Below, one piece after another: positions 15,230 to 28,121 of a DNA stretch of 64,000 bases. Below the pieces are notes generated by a model, which had not been told where the DNA came from, made no database searches, and saw only the letters and a program-made list of their open reading frames with translations. Within the stretch, counting starts at the first letter, position 1; each line of letters begins with the position of its first letter. Source of the DNA: Mesoterricola sediminis (lineage in GTDB: Bacteria > Acidobacteriota > Holophagae > Holophagales > Holophagaceae); the NCBI RefSeq assembly GCF_030295425.1, contig NZ_AP027081.1, forward strand, positions 3,083,001 through 3,147,000. The letters are read 5' to 3'. A program made the position numbers and the translations under genes.

Positions 15230-17533
15230 TCACGAATTGGACTCCGGTTCCCGTTCCAGCATGCCGAACCGGGCCACGATGCGGCGCTCGCCGTCGCTGA
15301 AGCGGACGGTGTAGGTGAGCATGTCCCCGCCCCCGGTGGCGGCGGTGATGACGCCCCGGCCGAAGCGGGGGCTCCGCACCCGGGTGCCCCGCGGCCAGGT
15401 GCCGCCGGGGGGGGCGGGCTGCGGGGGCACCGGCTCGGGATCGGGGGCCGCGGCGGGGCCGGGCCCGGCCGGGGCCTCGCCCCGGACCTGGGCGAAGAGG
15501 CCCCGGATGCGGTTCAGCTCGGAGGCCACGGAGCCGCCACCCCCGCCCGCGGCGGGGCGGGTCGATCCGAAGGTCCCCTGCCCCGCGCGGTAGAGCTCGG
15601 TGCCCCACCGGATGGGGGCCTCCAGGGCGTCCTCGGGCAGCTCCCGGAGGAAACGGCTCGGCATGCCCAGGACCTCCTGGCCCATGGCCCGGCGGCGGCG
15701 CGCGGCGGTGAGGTAGAGCTTGGCCTGGGCACGGGTGATGGCCACGTAGAAGAGGCGCCGCTCCTCCTCCACCCCGTCCTCGGCCTCCCGGGCGTTCCGG
15801 TTGGGGAAGACGTCCTCCTCCATGCCCACGAGGAAGACCACGGGGAATTCCAGGCCCTTGGCGCAGTGGACGGTCATGAGGGAGAGGAGGCTGGCCTCCT
15901 CCAGCTCGTCCGTATCCGAGGCCAGGGTGACCCGGTCCAGGAACTCGGCCAGCCGCAGGCCCAGGGATTCGGCGTCGGCCGCGGCCGAGACGAACTCCTC
16001 CAGGTTCCGCATCCGGCCTTCGGCCTCGAGGGTCCCTTCCTCCTCCAGCATGCGCACGTAGCCCGATTCCACCAGCACCCAGCGCACCAGCGCCGCCAGG
16101 CCCTGGCTGGAGGCCTCCTTCGCCGCGGCGGCGAAGAGGTCCAGGTAGCGCCCCATCTCCCGCTGGGCGCGGCCCTTGAGCTCGCCCTTGCGGAGCAGGA
16201 TCGCCGCCCCCTCCAGGGCCGTCCCGCCCTCGGGGATGGCCGCCTCGATCCGGGCCAGGGTCGTGGCCCCCACGCCCCGGGACGGGGAGTTCACGGAGCG
16301 CCGGAAGCTGACGAGGTCGAAGGGATTGCAGATGAGCCGCAGGTAGGCGAGGAGGTCCTTCACCTCCTGGCGCTCGTAGAACTTGACGCCCCCCACCAGC
16401 TTGTAGGGCATGTTGGCGGCCCGGAGGGCCTCTTCCAGCTGCCGGGACTGCCAGTTGGCGCGGTAGAGCACCGCGAACCTGCCGTCCGGGAACCGGAACC
16501 GCTCGTGCCGGATCCGCTCCACCACGTACTCCGCCTCCAGCCGCCCCTCGTCCAGGAGCCGGAAGGTCAGCTTCTCCCCCAGGCCCAGGTCGGTCCAGAG
16601 GCTCTTGCCCAGGCGCTGGGTGTTGTTGGCGATGACGGTGCTCGCCGCGTCCAGGATCTGCTGGGTGGAGCGGTAGTTCTGCTCCAGCTTGATCTGCACG
16701 GCCTCGGGGAAGTCCCGGCGGAAATCGAGGATGTTCCGGATGTCCGCCCCGCGCCACCCGTAGATGGACTGGTCCTCGTCGCCGACGACGCAGAGGTTCT
16801 TGTGGGTGCGGGCCAGGTGCTGGACGAGCATGTACTGGGCCCGGTTCGTGTCCTGGTACTCGTCCACCAGGAGGTAGCGGAAGCGGTCGGCGTAGGCCGC
16901 CTGGACCGCCGGTTCCCGGAAGAACCGCTCCGTGTACAGGAGCAGGTCGTCGAAATCACAGGCCTTGTGGCTCCGGAGCCCGGCCTGGTAGAGCTTGTAG
17001 GCCTCCAGGGCCTTGCGGGTCCACGGGTCCAGGGCCTCCTCCACCGCCTCCTCGGGGAGCAGGCAGCGGTTCTTGAAATCGGAGATCAGCTCCAGCACCC
17101 GCTTGGGGTGGAACTGCTTCTCGGGCAGCTTCAGGTCCGCCAGCACCTGCTTGACGAGGCTCCGCTGGTCCGAGGGGTCGAAGATGACGAAGTCCCGGCC
17201 CACCGGGGTGCGGTCCCCCTCCCGGCGGAGGATCCGGGTGCAGAAGCTGTGGAAGGTGCTCACCCAGAGCTGCTCGGCGGGCACCGAGACGAGGCGCTGG
17301 ACCCGCTCCGCCATCTCCCCCGCCGCCTTGTTGGTGAAGGTCATGGCCAGGATGCTGGCGGGCCGGACCCCGGCCTCCTCGATCAGCCAGGCGATGCGCC
17401 GGGTGATGACGGTGGTCTTGCCCGACCCGGCCCCGGCCAGGATGAGCAGGGGACCCTCCGTGTGGGTCACCGCCTCCTGCTGGGGCCCGTTCAGGTTGCG
17501 GAGGAGGGGATGGTCCTGGGTGGGTTCCGGCAT
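15230..17533 (-). CDS. pcrA: ATP-dependent DNA helicase PcrA/UvrD
   Basis: The 767-residue SF1A helicase has all core motifs: the Q-motif region LNGPQQEAVTH, Walker A AGAGSGKTTVITRRI, VSTFHSFCTRIL, Walker B LLVDEYQDTN, VGDEDQSIYGWRGAD, LEQNYRSTQQIL, TVHCAKGLEFPVVFL and EERRLFYVAITRAQ. The C-terminal ~60 residues (GTRVRSPRFGRGVITAA...YTVRFSDGERRIVARFG) are the tudor-like PcrA tail that contacts RNA polymerase in known homologues. It unwinds incised strands after UvrBC action in excision and mismatch repair. The gene ends 7 bases from the IS boundary at 15223. ATG 17533 is the start; no second gene in the operon is evident. Confidence 0.96.
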   Translation of the reverse strand: MPEPTQDHPLLRNLNGPQQEAVTHTEGPLLILAGAGSGKTTVITRRIAWLIEEAGVRPASILAMTFTNKAAGEMAERVQRLVSVPAEQLWVSTFHSFCTRILRREGDRTPVGRDFVIFDPSDQRSLVKQVLADLKLPEKQFHPKRVLELISDFKNRCLLPEEAVEEALDPWTRKALEAYKLYQAGLRSHKACDFDDLLLYTERFFREPAVQAAYADRFRYLLVDEYQDTNRAQYMLVQHLARTHKNLCVVGDEDQSIYGWRGADIRNILDFRRDFPEAVQIKLEQNYRSTQQILDAASTVIANNTQRLGKSLWTDLGLGEKLTFRLLDEGRLEAEYVVERIRHERFRFPDGRFAVLYRANWQSRQLEEALRAANMPYKLVGGVKFYERQEVKDLLAYLRLICNPFDLVSFRRSVNSPSRGVGATTLARIEAAIPEGGTALEGAAILLRKGELKGRAQREMGRYLDLFAAAAKEASSQGLAALVRWVLVESGYVRMLEEEGTLEAEGRMRNLEEFVSAAADAESLGLRLAEFLDRVTLASDTDELEEASLLSLMTVHCAKGLEFPVVFLVGMEEDVFPNRNAREAEDGVEEERRLFYVAITRAQAKLYLTAARRRRAMGQEVLGMPSRFLRELPEDALEAPIRWGTELYRAGQGTFGSTRPAAGGGGGSVASELNRIRGLFAQVRGEAPAGPGPAAAPDPEPVPPQPAPPGGTWPRGTRVRSPRFGRGVITAATGGGDMLTYTVRFSDGERRIVARFGMLEREPESNS

Positions 17534-17558
17534 CCTCCGAGTCTACCAAGGACCGGGC

Positions 17559-18371
17559 TCAGGGTTTCCACATGGGGTGTTCGAAGCTCAGGTAGAGGAA
17601 GACGGACCGGTCCCCCCGGCTGGGGCCGACCCCGATGGGGAAGGCGATCCCGGGCACGATCTGGAGGCCGCTCCGGAAGTTGATGGCGAAGCGCAGGCCC
17701 GGGTTCACGTAGAAGGTCTCGACCCGCTCCCGCCGCCCCGGGCCGGCCACGGCCTCGCCGCTGGTGTAGGCGAACTCCAGCATGGCGTTGGCGTTGGGGT
17801 GGGCGAGCCAGACGAAGCTCTGCCCCAGGGTCCAGGACGTGAGGTCCGCCTTGTCCCCGGCGGCGTTCCGGGCGCCGGGGGTGAAGGAGGCCCCCACGTT
17901 GAAGTGAGCCACGCAGGCGGGACCCAGCACGACGCTGATGGGCACGAGGCCCTGGAGGCCCGGGGCCCCGGCCCCCCGGCCCTGGCGTTCGTCCCCCGTG
18001 GGCAGGGCCAGGGACAGGCGGGGCGCGATCGCCACCCGGGCCTCCCCGTCGCCCAGGAGCTGGTAGCGGTAGTTGAGGAGGACGTCCCCCACCGCGCGAC
18101 GGCCGTCGGGAGAGGCCGAGAGGCGCTGGAAGGGCACCGTGTAGCTCAGCTGGTGGGTGATGCCCGGGGCGGGCCACTCCTGGGTGAAGGTGAACAGCCA
18201 GTCCCGGCTGGTCCGGTCGCGCATGAAGGTGCTGATGTGCTGGACGACCCCCGGCTCCTGGTTGTAGGCCTCCTCCACCAGGAAGGAGTTGTCCTGGATG
18301 GGACCGGGTTCCTGGGCGCCCAGGGCGCCGGCGAGGACGGGAATCAGCAGAGCGGCGGAACGCGGCGCCAT
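17559..18371 (-). CDS. Predicted outer-membrane beta-barrel protein (Phenol_MetA_deg/transporter-like)
   Basis: The 270-residue product is taken from ATG 18371, which has GAGGTG 4 bases upstream and begins a signal peptide (LIPVLAGALGAQ). Upstream in-frame codons lack a site and would place the signal peptide internally. The mature part opens IQDNSFLVEEAYNQEPGVVQH and consists of alternating polar and aromatic beta-strand-like segments (WLFTFTQEWP, LNYRYQLLG, RLSLALPTGD), ending in FLYLSFEHPMWKP. This fits outer-membrane beta barrels often labelled transporter or Phenol_MetA_deg. No substrate can be inferred. It lies 25 bases upstream of pcrA's start on the same strand order but is otherwise unrelated. 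Confidence 0.75.
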   Translation of the reverse strand: MAPRSAALLIPVLAGALGAQEPGPIQDNSFLVEEAYNQEPGVVQHISTFMRDRTSRDWLFTFTQEWPAPGITHQLSYTVPFQRLSASPDGRRAVGDVLLNYRYQLLGDGEARVAIAPRLSLALPTGDERQGRGAGAPGLQGLVPISVVLGPACVAHFNVGASFTPGARNAAGDKADLTSWTLGQSFVWLAHPNANAMLEFAYTSGEAVAGPGRRERVETFYVNPGLRFAINFRSGLQIVPGIAFPIGVGPSRGDRSVFLYLSFEHPMWKP

Positions 18372-18456
18372 GGACACCTCAAGGAAGATCCCTGCCATCA
18401 TCGCCCGCCGGAGCCGGTTGGGGAAGGCGCCGGGACCCGCTAAGATGGTCCGGCCG

Positions 18457-18539
18457 GCTCGCATGGCGGAATGGCAGACGCCGCGGACTTAAAATCCGCC
18501 GACCGCAAGGTCATGAGGGTTCGAGTCCCTCTGCGAGCA
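18457..18539 (+). tRNA. tRNA-Leu, anticodon UAA
   Basis: The acceptor arms GCTCGCA (18457-18463) and TGCGAGC (18532-18538) pair perfectly, with discriminator A at 18539. The anticodon arm has stem GCGGA/TCCGC and loop CTTAAAA, giving anticodon TAA. The long variable arm (CGACCGCAAGGTCAT region) is typical of a class II tRNA such as Leu. The T arm is GAGGG-TTCGAGT-CCCTC. The 3' CCA is not encoded. Confidence 0.95.
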
Positions 18540-18627
18540 CGCATCCCCCCTTTCCGCTGGCCGGGACCCCCCTTCTCGTCTATGCTCTCCCGCACGCCCC
18601 GGCCGGGGCGCTCCAGGGGGAGGCGTC

Positions 18628-20247
18628 ATGGCTGGCGGGTTCCTTTCCAGGCTGAGGGTGGGCGTCCGGCTCCACCTCCTCGCGGGCCTCCTGCTCCTCC
18701 TCGCCGCCCTCCTGTGGCTGGGGGGTCTGGTCGCCCTGGGCCGGACCCGGACCACGGCCCTGGCGGCCCTGGACGCGACCCGGCGCATCGCCCAGACCGG
18801 GGACCTGGCCCGGGACACCCAGAGCGAGTTCAAGACCCAGGTCCAGGAATTCAAGGACATCCTCCTGCGGGGCCACGACCCCGCCCTCCTGGGCAAGTAC
18901 CGCGCGGCCTTCGCCCGGGCCGAGACGGAGGTGCAGGCCAACCTCGACAAGCTGGCCGAGGCCCTGCCGGCGGCGGGCCTGGACCCGGCCCTGGCCCGCC
19001 GGGCCCAGGCCGAGCACCGGGACCTCGGGGAGCGCTACCGCGCGGGGCTCGCGGCCTTCCGGCCCGACCAGCCCGGGTCCTACCGGTCCGTGGACGCCGC
19101 CCTCCGGGGGGTGGACCGCCCCATGGCCGCGGCCCTGGGGGAGCTGGCCGAACAGATCATCGCCCGGACCCAGGCCCTGCGGACCCAGGCGGCCCAGTCC
19201 CTGGAGGCCGAACGGCGGGCCCTGCTCCTGCAGCAGACCGCTCTCCTGCTGATCGGCCTCCTCGCCGCCCTGGCCTTCACCCGGTCCCTCGTCCAGGGGA
19301 TCCTCCGTCCCCTGGACGCCGCGGGTGCCTGCGTCCGCCGCATGGCCGGCGGCGACTTCAGCCACGCCGTGCCCGTGGCCGGCCAGGACGAGTTCGCCGA
19401 GATGGCCGCCCACCTCAACGGCCTGGCCGGGGCCCTCCGCACCATCTTCCGGGACCTGGGCGAGGCCAGCGCCCGGGTGGCCTCCGGCTCCACGGAGCTG
19501 AGCGCCACCGCCGCCGAAATGGCCCGGGCGGCGGCGGAGATCGCGGCCTTCGCGGACGGCCAGCGAGCCGCGGGGGAACAGACCGCCACCTCGGTGCTGG
19601 CCTTCGCGGACTCCATCCGGGACGTGGCGGGCAACGCCCGCGCCAACAGCGCCTCGGCGGAGGCCATGGTGGCCGCCGTGGCGGAGGGGGTGGCCCAGGG
19701 CCGGGAGGCCGGCGAGGCCATCGAGGAAATCCGGCAGACGAATCAGCGGATGGTCCGGGCCGTCCAGGTCATCCAGGACCTGGCCCGCCAGACCAACCTC
19801 CTCTCCCTCAACGCCGCCATCGAGGCCGCCAAGGCCGGGGTCCACGGCCGGGGCTTCTCCGTGGTCGCCGAGGAGGTGCGCAAGCTGGCCGAGAAGAGCG
19901 CCTCGGCCGCCCGGGAGATCGCGGGCCTCATCCAGGCCTCCGAGGCGGCCATGGCCCGGGGCCTGGCCACGACGGGGCGATCCGGCGCGGCCCTGGAGAG
20001 CCTCCAGGGGAACATCCACGCCGTGGCGCGCTCGGCCCGGGAGATCGGCGCCGCCACCGACGCCCAGGGCCGCACCTGCGATGACGTCGCCCGCCAGGTG
20101 GAGACCGCCGCCGCCGGGACGGAGCGCAGCGCCGCCGCCTCCCAGGAGCTGGCCGCGACCGTGGAGGAAGTGAACCGCACCGCGGAATTCCTGGCCTCCG
20201 TGGCCGACCAGGTCGCGGCGTCCATCGGCCGGTTCAAGATCGCCTGA
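18628..20247 (+). CDS. Methyl-accepting chemotaxis protein
   Basis: The 539-residue receptor has a first membrane helix at about residues 16-38 ([19 protein letters not shown]), a helical periplasmic domain to about 190, and a second helix ([17 protein letters not shown], about 195-213). A HAMP-like segment follows ([18 protein letters not shown]). The cytoplasmic coiled coil carries the conserved hairpin tip near 381-425 ([20 protein letters not shown], then [18 protein letters not shown]), which binds CheA and CheW. Its end resembles the partial receptor at 1-251. No docking pentapeptide is present at the C-terminus. The start has GGGGAGG upstream. No other che genes lie nearby, so it is a stand-alone receptor of unknown ligand. 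Confidence 0.95.
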   Translation: MAGGFLSRLRVGVRLHLLAGLLLLLAALLWLGGLVALGRTRTTALAALDATRRIAQTGDLARDTQSEFKTQVQEFKDILLRGHDPALLGKYRAAFARAETEVQANLDKLAEALPAAGLDPALARRAQAEHRDLGERYRAGLAAFRPDQPGSYRSVDAALRGVDRPMAAALGELAEQIIARTQALRTQAAQSLEAERRALLLQQTALLLIGLLAALAFTRSLVQGILRPLDAAGACVRRMAGGDFSHAVPVAGQDEFAEMAAHLNGLAGALRTIFRDLGEASARVASGSTELSATAAEMARAAAEIAAFADGQRAAGEQTATSVLAFADSIRDVAGNARANSASAEAMVAAVAEGVAQGREAGEAIEEIRQTNQRMVRAVQVIQDLARQTNLLSLNAAIEAAKAGVHGRGFSVVAEEVRKLAEKSASAAREIAGLIQASEAAMARGLATTGRSGAALESLQGNIHAVARSAREIGAATDAQGRTCDDVARQVETAAAGTERSAAASQELAATVEEVNRTAEFLASVADQVAASIGRFKIA

Positions 20248-20291
20248 ACTGGGCGTATGATGGTTTTCCCCCTCAAGCCCCAGGAGTTCTG

Positions 20292-20801
20292 ATGGACGCC
20301 CTAGAAGCCCTCAACACCCGACGGAGCATCCGCGCCTTCACCCCCCGTCCCGTGAGCCTGGACGTCGTGCGCGAACTCATCAGGGCGGCCATGCACGCGC
20401 CCTCCGCGGGGAACGAGCAGCCCTGGCACTTCCTCATCCTCACCGACCGCGAGATCCTGGACCGGATCCCCGACTTCCACCCCTACGCGGGCATGCTGGC
20501 CGAATCCCCCGTGGCCGTCCTCGTCTGCGGCGACCACCGCCAGGAGAAGCACCCCGGCATGTGGGTGCAGGACTGCGCCGCCGCCACCCAGAACCTCCTG
20601 CTCGCCGCCCACGCCAAGGGCCTCGGCGCCGTCTGGGTCGGCATCCACCCCCGCGAGGACCGCATCGAGGCCCTGCGCGGCCTCATCGAACTGCCCCCCG
20701 ACGTGATCCCCTTCGCCCTCGTCCCCATCGGCCACCCCGCCGAGACGCCCGAAAGCGAGGACCGCTACCGCCCCGAACTGATCCACCTCAACACCTGGTA
20801 G
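20292..20801 (+). CDS. Nitroreductase family FMN-dependent oxidoreductase
   Basis: This is a 169-residue single-domain nitroreductase. The N-terminal RRSIRAF motif binds FMN phosphate, followed by AAMHAPSAGNEQPWHFL. The middle has WVQDCAAATQNLLLAAHAKG and LGAVWVGI, and the end has ALVPIGHPAE. It would use NAD(P)H to reduce nitro, quinone or flavin substrates in the cytosol; the natural substrate is not evident. AGGAG lies 6 bases before ATG 20292. It is convergent with the dihydroorotate dehydrogenase-like gene and separated from it by a strong hairpin. Confidence 0.92.
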   Translation: MDALEALNTRRSIRAFTPRPVSLDVVRELIRAAMHAPSAGNEQPWHFLILTDREILDRIPDFHPYAGMLAESPVAVLVCGDHRQEKHPGMWVQDCAAATQNLLLAAHAKGLGAVWVGIHPREDRIEALRGLIELPPDVIPFALVPIGHPAETPESEDRYRPELIHLNTW

Positions 20802-20833
20802 GACCCGGCCCGCCCGGTGCGGGCCCAGCCTGG

Positions 20834-20869
20834 ACGGGCCGATGGATGCCGAGGCATCCATCGGCCCGT
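20834..20869. terminator. Perfect 17-bp hairpin between convergent genes
   Basis: Arms 20834-20850 and 20853-20869 (ACGGGCCGATGGATGCC and its complement) pair without mismatch around a 2-base spacer. It lies between the stops of the nitroreductase (+) and the DHOD-like gene (-). No long T-run follows on either strand, so it may act as a weak bidirectional terminator or RNA-end stabiliser. Confidence 0.6.
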
Positions 20870-20899
20870 TCCCGGTGGGATGGGCCCGGTCCGAGGGGG

Positions 20900-21892
20900 T
20901 CAGGCCTTCCAGCCCTGGAGGACGCGCATGTAGTTGGCGCGCTCGAAGGCCTGGGGGTTGGGGCACTTCACGAGGCTCATGCTGCCCCGCATCTGGTCCA
21001 GGCTTTCGTACTCGTGCTCCTCCATCCAGGCGGCCAGGCCGTCCCGCACCTCGGTGAGGCGCTCGGGGCCGTGCTTGAGGAGGGCGGAGACCATCTGGAT
21101 CCCGGTGGCGCCGGCCATGGTGGCCTTCACCGCGTCCTCGGGGGTGTGGACGCCGCCGGTGACCGCCATGGGCACGCCCACGTGGCTCCAGAGGATGGCC
21201 AGCCAGCGCAGGCGCATGCGCAGGGTGGAGCTGGAGCTGAGCTGGAGGGCCGGGGTGACCTCCAGGTTCTCGATGTCCAGGTCGGGCTGGTAGAAGCGGT
21301 TGAAGAGGACGATGGCGTCGGCCCCGGCCCCCTCCAGGACCTTGGCGTAGTGCGCCAGGGAGCTGAAGAAGGGAGAGAGCTTCACCGCCACGGGGATGGT
21401 CACGCTCGACTTCACGGTGCGCACGATCTCCAGGGTCCGGCGCTCCACCAGGTCCGAGGTCTCCAGCGGGTTGGTGGCCAGGTAGTAGATGTTGAGCTCC
21501 AGGGCGTCGGCCCCGGCGTCCTGCATCTTCCGGGCGTAGTCCAGCCAGCCGCTGTTGGTGATGCCGTTGAGGGAGGCGATGACCGGGACGCGGACCGCGG
21601 CCTTCACCCGCTGCAGCTGCGTCAGGTAGCTCTCGGGGCCCAGGGTCATCTCGTCGAAGCGGGGGAAGTAGCTGGTGGCCTCCGCGAAGGTCTCGGCGTG
21701 GGCGGCCAGGTCGTAGAGGGTGCCCGACTCCTCCCGGGTGATCTGCTCCTCGAACAGGGAGGGGAGGGTGATGGCGGCGGCGCCGGCGTCCTCCAGGCGG
21801 CGGACGGCATCCAGGTCGGCACCCAGCGGCGAAGCGCCGGCCATGACCGGATGCTCGAGCGGGAGGCCAAGGTAGGTGGTCTTCAGGTTCAT
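20900..21892 (-). CDS. Dihydroorotate dehydrogenase-like protein
   Basis: The 330-residue TIM-barrel flavoprotein begins MNLKTTYLGLPLEHPVMAGASPLG at ATG 21892, with AAGGAG upstream. Further motifs are YFPRFDEM, VPVIASLNGI, DALELNIYYLAT, IPVAVKLSPFFSS, ADAIVLFNRFYQPDLD and MAVTGGVHTPEDAVKA. These match the DHOD-like branch, which is separate from PyrD and is often found next to pyruvate:ferredoxin oxidoreductase in anaerobes. FMN binding is likely; the substrate is not established. It lies directly downstream of nifJ on the same strand, about 122 bases away with a strong hairpin between them. Confidence 0.88.
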   Translation of the reverse strand: MNLKTTYLGLPLEHPVMAGASPLGADLDAVRRLEDAGAAAITLPSLFEEQITREESGTLYDLAAHAETFAEATSYFPRFDEMTLGPESYLTQLQRVKAAVRVPVIASLNGITNSGWLDYARKMQDAGADALELNIYYLATNPLETSDLVERRTLEIVRTVKSSVTIPVAVKLSPFFSSLAHYAKVLEGAGADAIVLFNRFYQPDLDIENLEVTPALQLSSSSTLRMRLRWLAILWSHVGVPMAVTGGVHTPEDAVKATMAGATGIQMVSALLKHGPERLTEVRDGLAAWMEEHEYESLDQMRGSMSLVKCPNPQAFERANYMRVLQGWKA

Positions 21893-21948
21893 GACGACTC
21901 CTTCATTGGGGCTGGACTGGTCACCATTGGAACACCCCTCAACGGGAA

Positions 21949-21990
21949 CCGCCACCCTTCCGTTCGATTTCCCGAACGAAAGGGTGGCGG
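21949..21990 (-). terminator. Strong hairpin between nifJ and the DHOD-like gene
   Basis: Eighteen-base arms (21949-21966 and 21973-21990) pair with one mismatch around loop ATTTCC. It lies 25 bases beyond the nifJ stop on the transcribed strand. There is no T-run after it, so attenuation or protection of the nifJ message end is as likely as full termination. Confidence 0.5.
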
Positions 21991-22014
21991 CGCGGCGGCC
22001 CGAAGGCCTGGACG

Positions 22015-25584
<3,570 letters not shown>

Positions 25585-25751
25585 GGCCTTCCTCCTACGT
25601 GTGTCGTTGGACTTTTCCGACGTGGGTGTGGGTCTTTGGAGAAGCAGGGCCGACGGCCTAGAACATACTGCTTCGCACTCTGGTCATCGTATTCTTCAAG
25701 TGTTCCTTTATCAAGAGCAGAGGGTCCGCAAAGGGGAAAGGTGTGTCGCAA

Positions 25752-25781
25752 GTTACAGGGTTGGGCCAAGTGGTCTAGACT
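25752..25781 (+). promoter_or_regulatory. Candidate sigma70-type promoter for rubrerythrin
   Basis: GTTACA (25752-25757) and TAGACT (25776-25781) are separated by 18 bases and lie about 80 bases before the rubrerythrin ATG. Each hexamer matches 4 of 6 consensus positions. The rest of the 25585-25862 divergent spacer holds no gene that I can see. Confidence 0.3.
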
Positions 25782-25862
25782 CAACCCATCCTTTTTGAAC
25801 CAGCGCCCCCGCCGCCAGCAAGGCACATCTCCGCGAAGGGCGCACATTGACCGGAGGTCATC

Positions 25863-26441
25863 ATGGAATTCAACGAGAGCCGGACCGCGCGGAACCTGCT
25901 CAAGGCCTTCGCCGGCGAGAGCCAGGCCCGCAACCGATACACCTTCGCGGCCCAGGTCGCCCGCGCCGAGGGCCTGGAGCACGTGGCCGCGGTGTTCGAG
26001 GAGACCGCCGCCAACGAGCGCGAGCACGCGCGCCTCTTCTACGCCCACCTGGCCAGACTGGCCCCGGGCGCCCTGGAGATCACCGCCACCTACCCCGTCG
26101 TGGCCGGCGACACCGCGGCCCAGCTCAAGGCGGCCGTGGACGGCGAGAACGAGGAGTGGACGGCCCTCTACCCCGAGTTCGCGAAGATCGCCCGGGAGGA
26201 GGGCTTCCCCGAGGTGGCCCGCACCTTCGAGTGGATCGCCAAGGTCGAGAAGGAGCACGAGGGCCGGTTCGCCCGCCTGTATGACCACGTGGTGAACGGC
26301 ACCGTCTTCCAGCGCGGCGAGAAGATCTACTGGCGCTGCCGCGAGTGCGGCCACATCCACGAGGGCCCCGTGGCCCCCAAGCTCTGCCCCGTCTGCCAGA
26401 AGCCCCAGGGCTACTTCGAGCCGGTGGCCGAGCGGTTCTGA
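25863..26441 (+). CDS. rbr: Rubrerythrin
   Basis: The 192-residue product has an N-terminal four-helix ferritin-like di-iron domain. It contains [12 protein letters not shown] and [15 protein letters not shown] early, then [22 protein letters not shown], giving the ExxH-type iron ligands. A C-terminal rubredoxin-like domain follows with [10 protein letters not shown] and [13 protein letters not shown]. Rubrerythrins reduce hydrogen peroxide in anaerobes using electrons passed through the rubredoxin site. GGAGG lies 8 bases before ATG 25863. It is divergent from nifJ, whose oxygen-sensitive clusters it would help to protect. A terminator hairpin follows. Confidence 0.96.
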   Translation: MEFNESRTARNLLKAFAGESQARNRYTFAAQVARAEGLEHVAAVFEETAANEREHARLFYAHLARLAPGALEITATYPVVAGDTAAQLKAAVDGENEEWTALYPEFAKIAREEGFPEVARTFEWIAKVEKEHEGRFARLYDHVVNGTVFQRGEKIYWRCRECGHIHEGPVAPKLCPVCQKPQGYFEPVAERF

Positions 26442-26453
26442 CGCCAGGCCCCT

Positions 26454-26504
26454 CCCCCCGCATCCCGGCGGCGCCGGGGGGCGGGGGGATGATTTATTTT
26501 TTTC
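26454..26504 (+). terminator. Intrinsic terminator after rubrerythrin
   Basis: CCCCCCGC pairs with GCGGGGGG with an inner CCCGG/CCGGG helix. A T-rich tract (GATTTATTTTTTT, to 26504) follows. It separates rubrerythrin from guaB on the same strand. Confidence 0.75.
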
Positions 26505-26613
26505 ACCAGGCCGATCGTTTTTTTCTGAGATGCCCATCACAGACGAGCGGCCAGTTTCCGTGCCATCATGTCGTGCAAGGCTCCGCAGCCGCGGACTCCG
26601 CAAAGAGGCCCCC

Positions 26614-28074
26614 ATGCTCACCTTGCCCCTGACCCAGGCGTTGACCTTCGACGATGTGCTCCTCGTGCCCGGCCCATCGGACGTGCACCCGAACCAGGTG
26701 GACCTCAGTTCCACGCTGGTCCAGGGCGTGAAGCTGGGCATCCCGCTCCTGTCCGCGGCCATGGACACGGTCACCGAAGGGCGGCTGGCCATCGGCCTCG
26801 CCCAGCAGGGGGGCGTGGGCATCATCCACAAGAACCTCAGCATCGACCGGCAGGCGGAGGAAGTGGACAAGGTCAAGCGCTCCGAGAGCGGCATGATCAC
26901 CGACCCCATCGTCATCCACCCCGACGCCCCCATCCGGGAGGCGGAGGCCATGATGGCCAAGTACCGCATCTCCGGCGTGCCCGTGGTGGAGAACCACCGG
27001 CTCGTCGGCATCCTCACCAACCGGGACCTGCGCTTCGAGGACCGCTGGGAGCTGCCGGTGCGCGAGGTCATGACCAAGGACCGCCTGGTGACCGTGCCCG
27101 TGGGCACCACCCTGCTGGAGGCCCGGGCCATCCTCCAGAAGCACCGCATCGAGAAGCTGCTCGTGGTGGACGACGCGGGCGACCTGAAGGGCCTCATCAC
27201 CGTCAAGGACATCCAGAAGTCCACCAACTACCCCAACGCCTGCAAGGACGCCCAGGGCCGCCTCCGGGTGGGCGCCGCGCTGGGCGTGGGCCCCGAGCTC
27301 CTCGACCGGGCCAAGGCCCTCGTCGCCGCGCGGGTGGACGTGCTCTGCCTGGACAGCAGCCACGGCCACAGCGCGGGCGTGCTGGACGCCCTCCGCCGCC
27401 TCCGGGCCGCCCTCCCCGACGTGCCGGTCATCGCCGGCAACGTCGCCACCTACCAGGGGGCCCGCGACCTCTGCGAGGCCGGCGCCTCCGCGGTCAAGGT
27501 GGGCATCGGGCCCGGCTCCATCTGCACCACGCGCATCGTCACCGGCGCGGGCATGCCCCAGGTCACGGCCATCGTGGAGGCCAGCCGGGCCTGCCGCGAG
27601 GCCGGGGTCCCCTGCATCGCGGACGGCGGCATCAAGTTCAGCGGGGACGTGGCCAAGGCCCTGGCGGCCGGCGCCGACGCCGTCATGATCGGCAGCCTCT
27701 TCGCGGGCACGGACGAGGCCCCGGGCGAGACCATCTTCTACGGCGGCCGCACCTACAAGTCCTACCGGGGCATGGGCAGCCTGGGGGCCATGAAGCAGGG
27801 CTCCAAGGACCGCTACTTCCAGGAGGGCAAGGACGACACCAAGCTGGTGCCCGAGGGCATCGAGGGCCAGGTCCCCTACAAGGGCCGCCTGGTGGACCTC
27901 ATCGCCCAGCTCGTGGGCGGCCTCCGGGCCGGCATGGGCCTGGTGGGCGGCCGGGACATCGCCGACTTCCAGCAGAAGGCCACCTTCGTGCAGATCAGCG
28001 GCTCCGGCCTGCGCGAAAGCCACGCCCACGACGTGATGATCACCAAGGAAGCCCCCAACTACCGCATGGATTGA
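26614..28074 (+). CDS. guaB: Inosine-5'-monophosphate dehydrogenase
   Basis: The 486-residue product is full-length IMPDH. It opens [18 protein letters not shown] and has two CBS domains at about residues 90-205 ([35 protein letters not shown]). The catalytic loop is [18 protein letters not shown] with the Cys that attacks IMP. The phosphate site is [26 protein letters not shown], and the flap region is [14 protein letters not shown]. It makes XMP for guanine nucleotide synthesis. ATG 26614 follows GAGG. Upstream (26505-26613) I see no RNA switch. guaA is not adjacent. It is convergent with the DUF3857 gene pair. Confidence 0.97.
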   Translation: MLTLPLTQALTFDDVLLVPGPSDVHPNQVDLSSTLVQGVKLGIPLLSAAMDTVTEGRLAIGLAQQGGVGIIHKNLSIDRQAEEVDKVKRSESGMITDPIVIHPDAPIREAEAMMAKYRISGVPVVENHRLVGILTNRDLRFEDRWELPVREVMTKDRLVTVPVGTTLLEARAILQKHRIEKLLVVDDAGDLKGLITVKDIQKSTNYPNACKDAQGRLRVGAALGVGPELLDRAKALVAARVDVLCLDSSHGHSAGVLDALRRLRAALPDVPVIAGNVATYQGARDLCEAGASAVKVGIGPGSICTTRIVTGAGMPQVTAIVEASRACREAGVPCIADGGIKFSGDVAKALAAGADAVMIGSLFAGTDEAPGETIFYGGRTYKSYRGMGSLGAMKQGSKDRYFQEGKDDTKLVPEGIEGQVPYKGRLVDLIAQLVGGLRAGMGLVGGRDIADFQQKATFVQISGSGLRESHAHDVMITKEAPNYRMD

Positions 28075-28080
28075 GGGACC

Positions 28081-28116
28081 GGGCGGGGGGGGGCCGGGCG
28101 CCGGCCCCCCCGCCCC
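28081..28116. terminator. GC-rich hairpin between convergent guaB and DUF3857 gene
   Basis: GGGCGGGGG pairs with CCCCCCGCCC, and GGCCGG pairs with CCGGCC around a small GCG loop. The stem fills the 47-base gap between two stops and could end transcription from both sides. Confidence 0.6.
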
Positions 28117-28121
28117 CGCCC

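Noticed and set aside
1-20247. Chemotaxis cluster suggested by two receptors
   Set aside because: No cheA, cheW, cheB, cheR or cheY gene lies between or near them.
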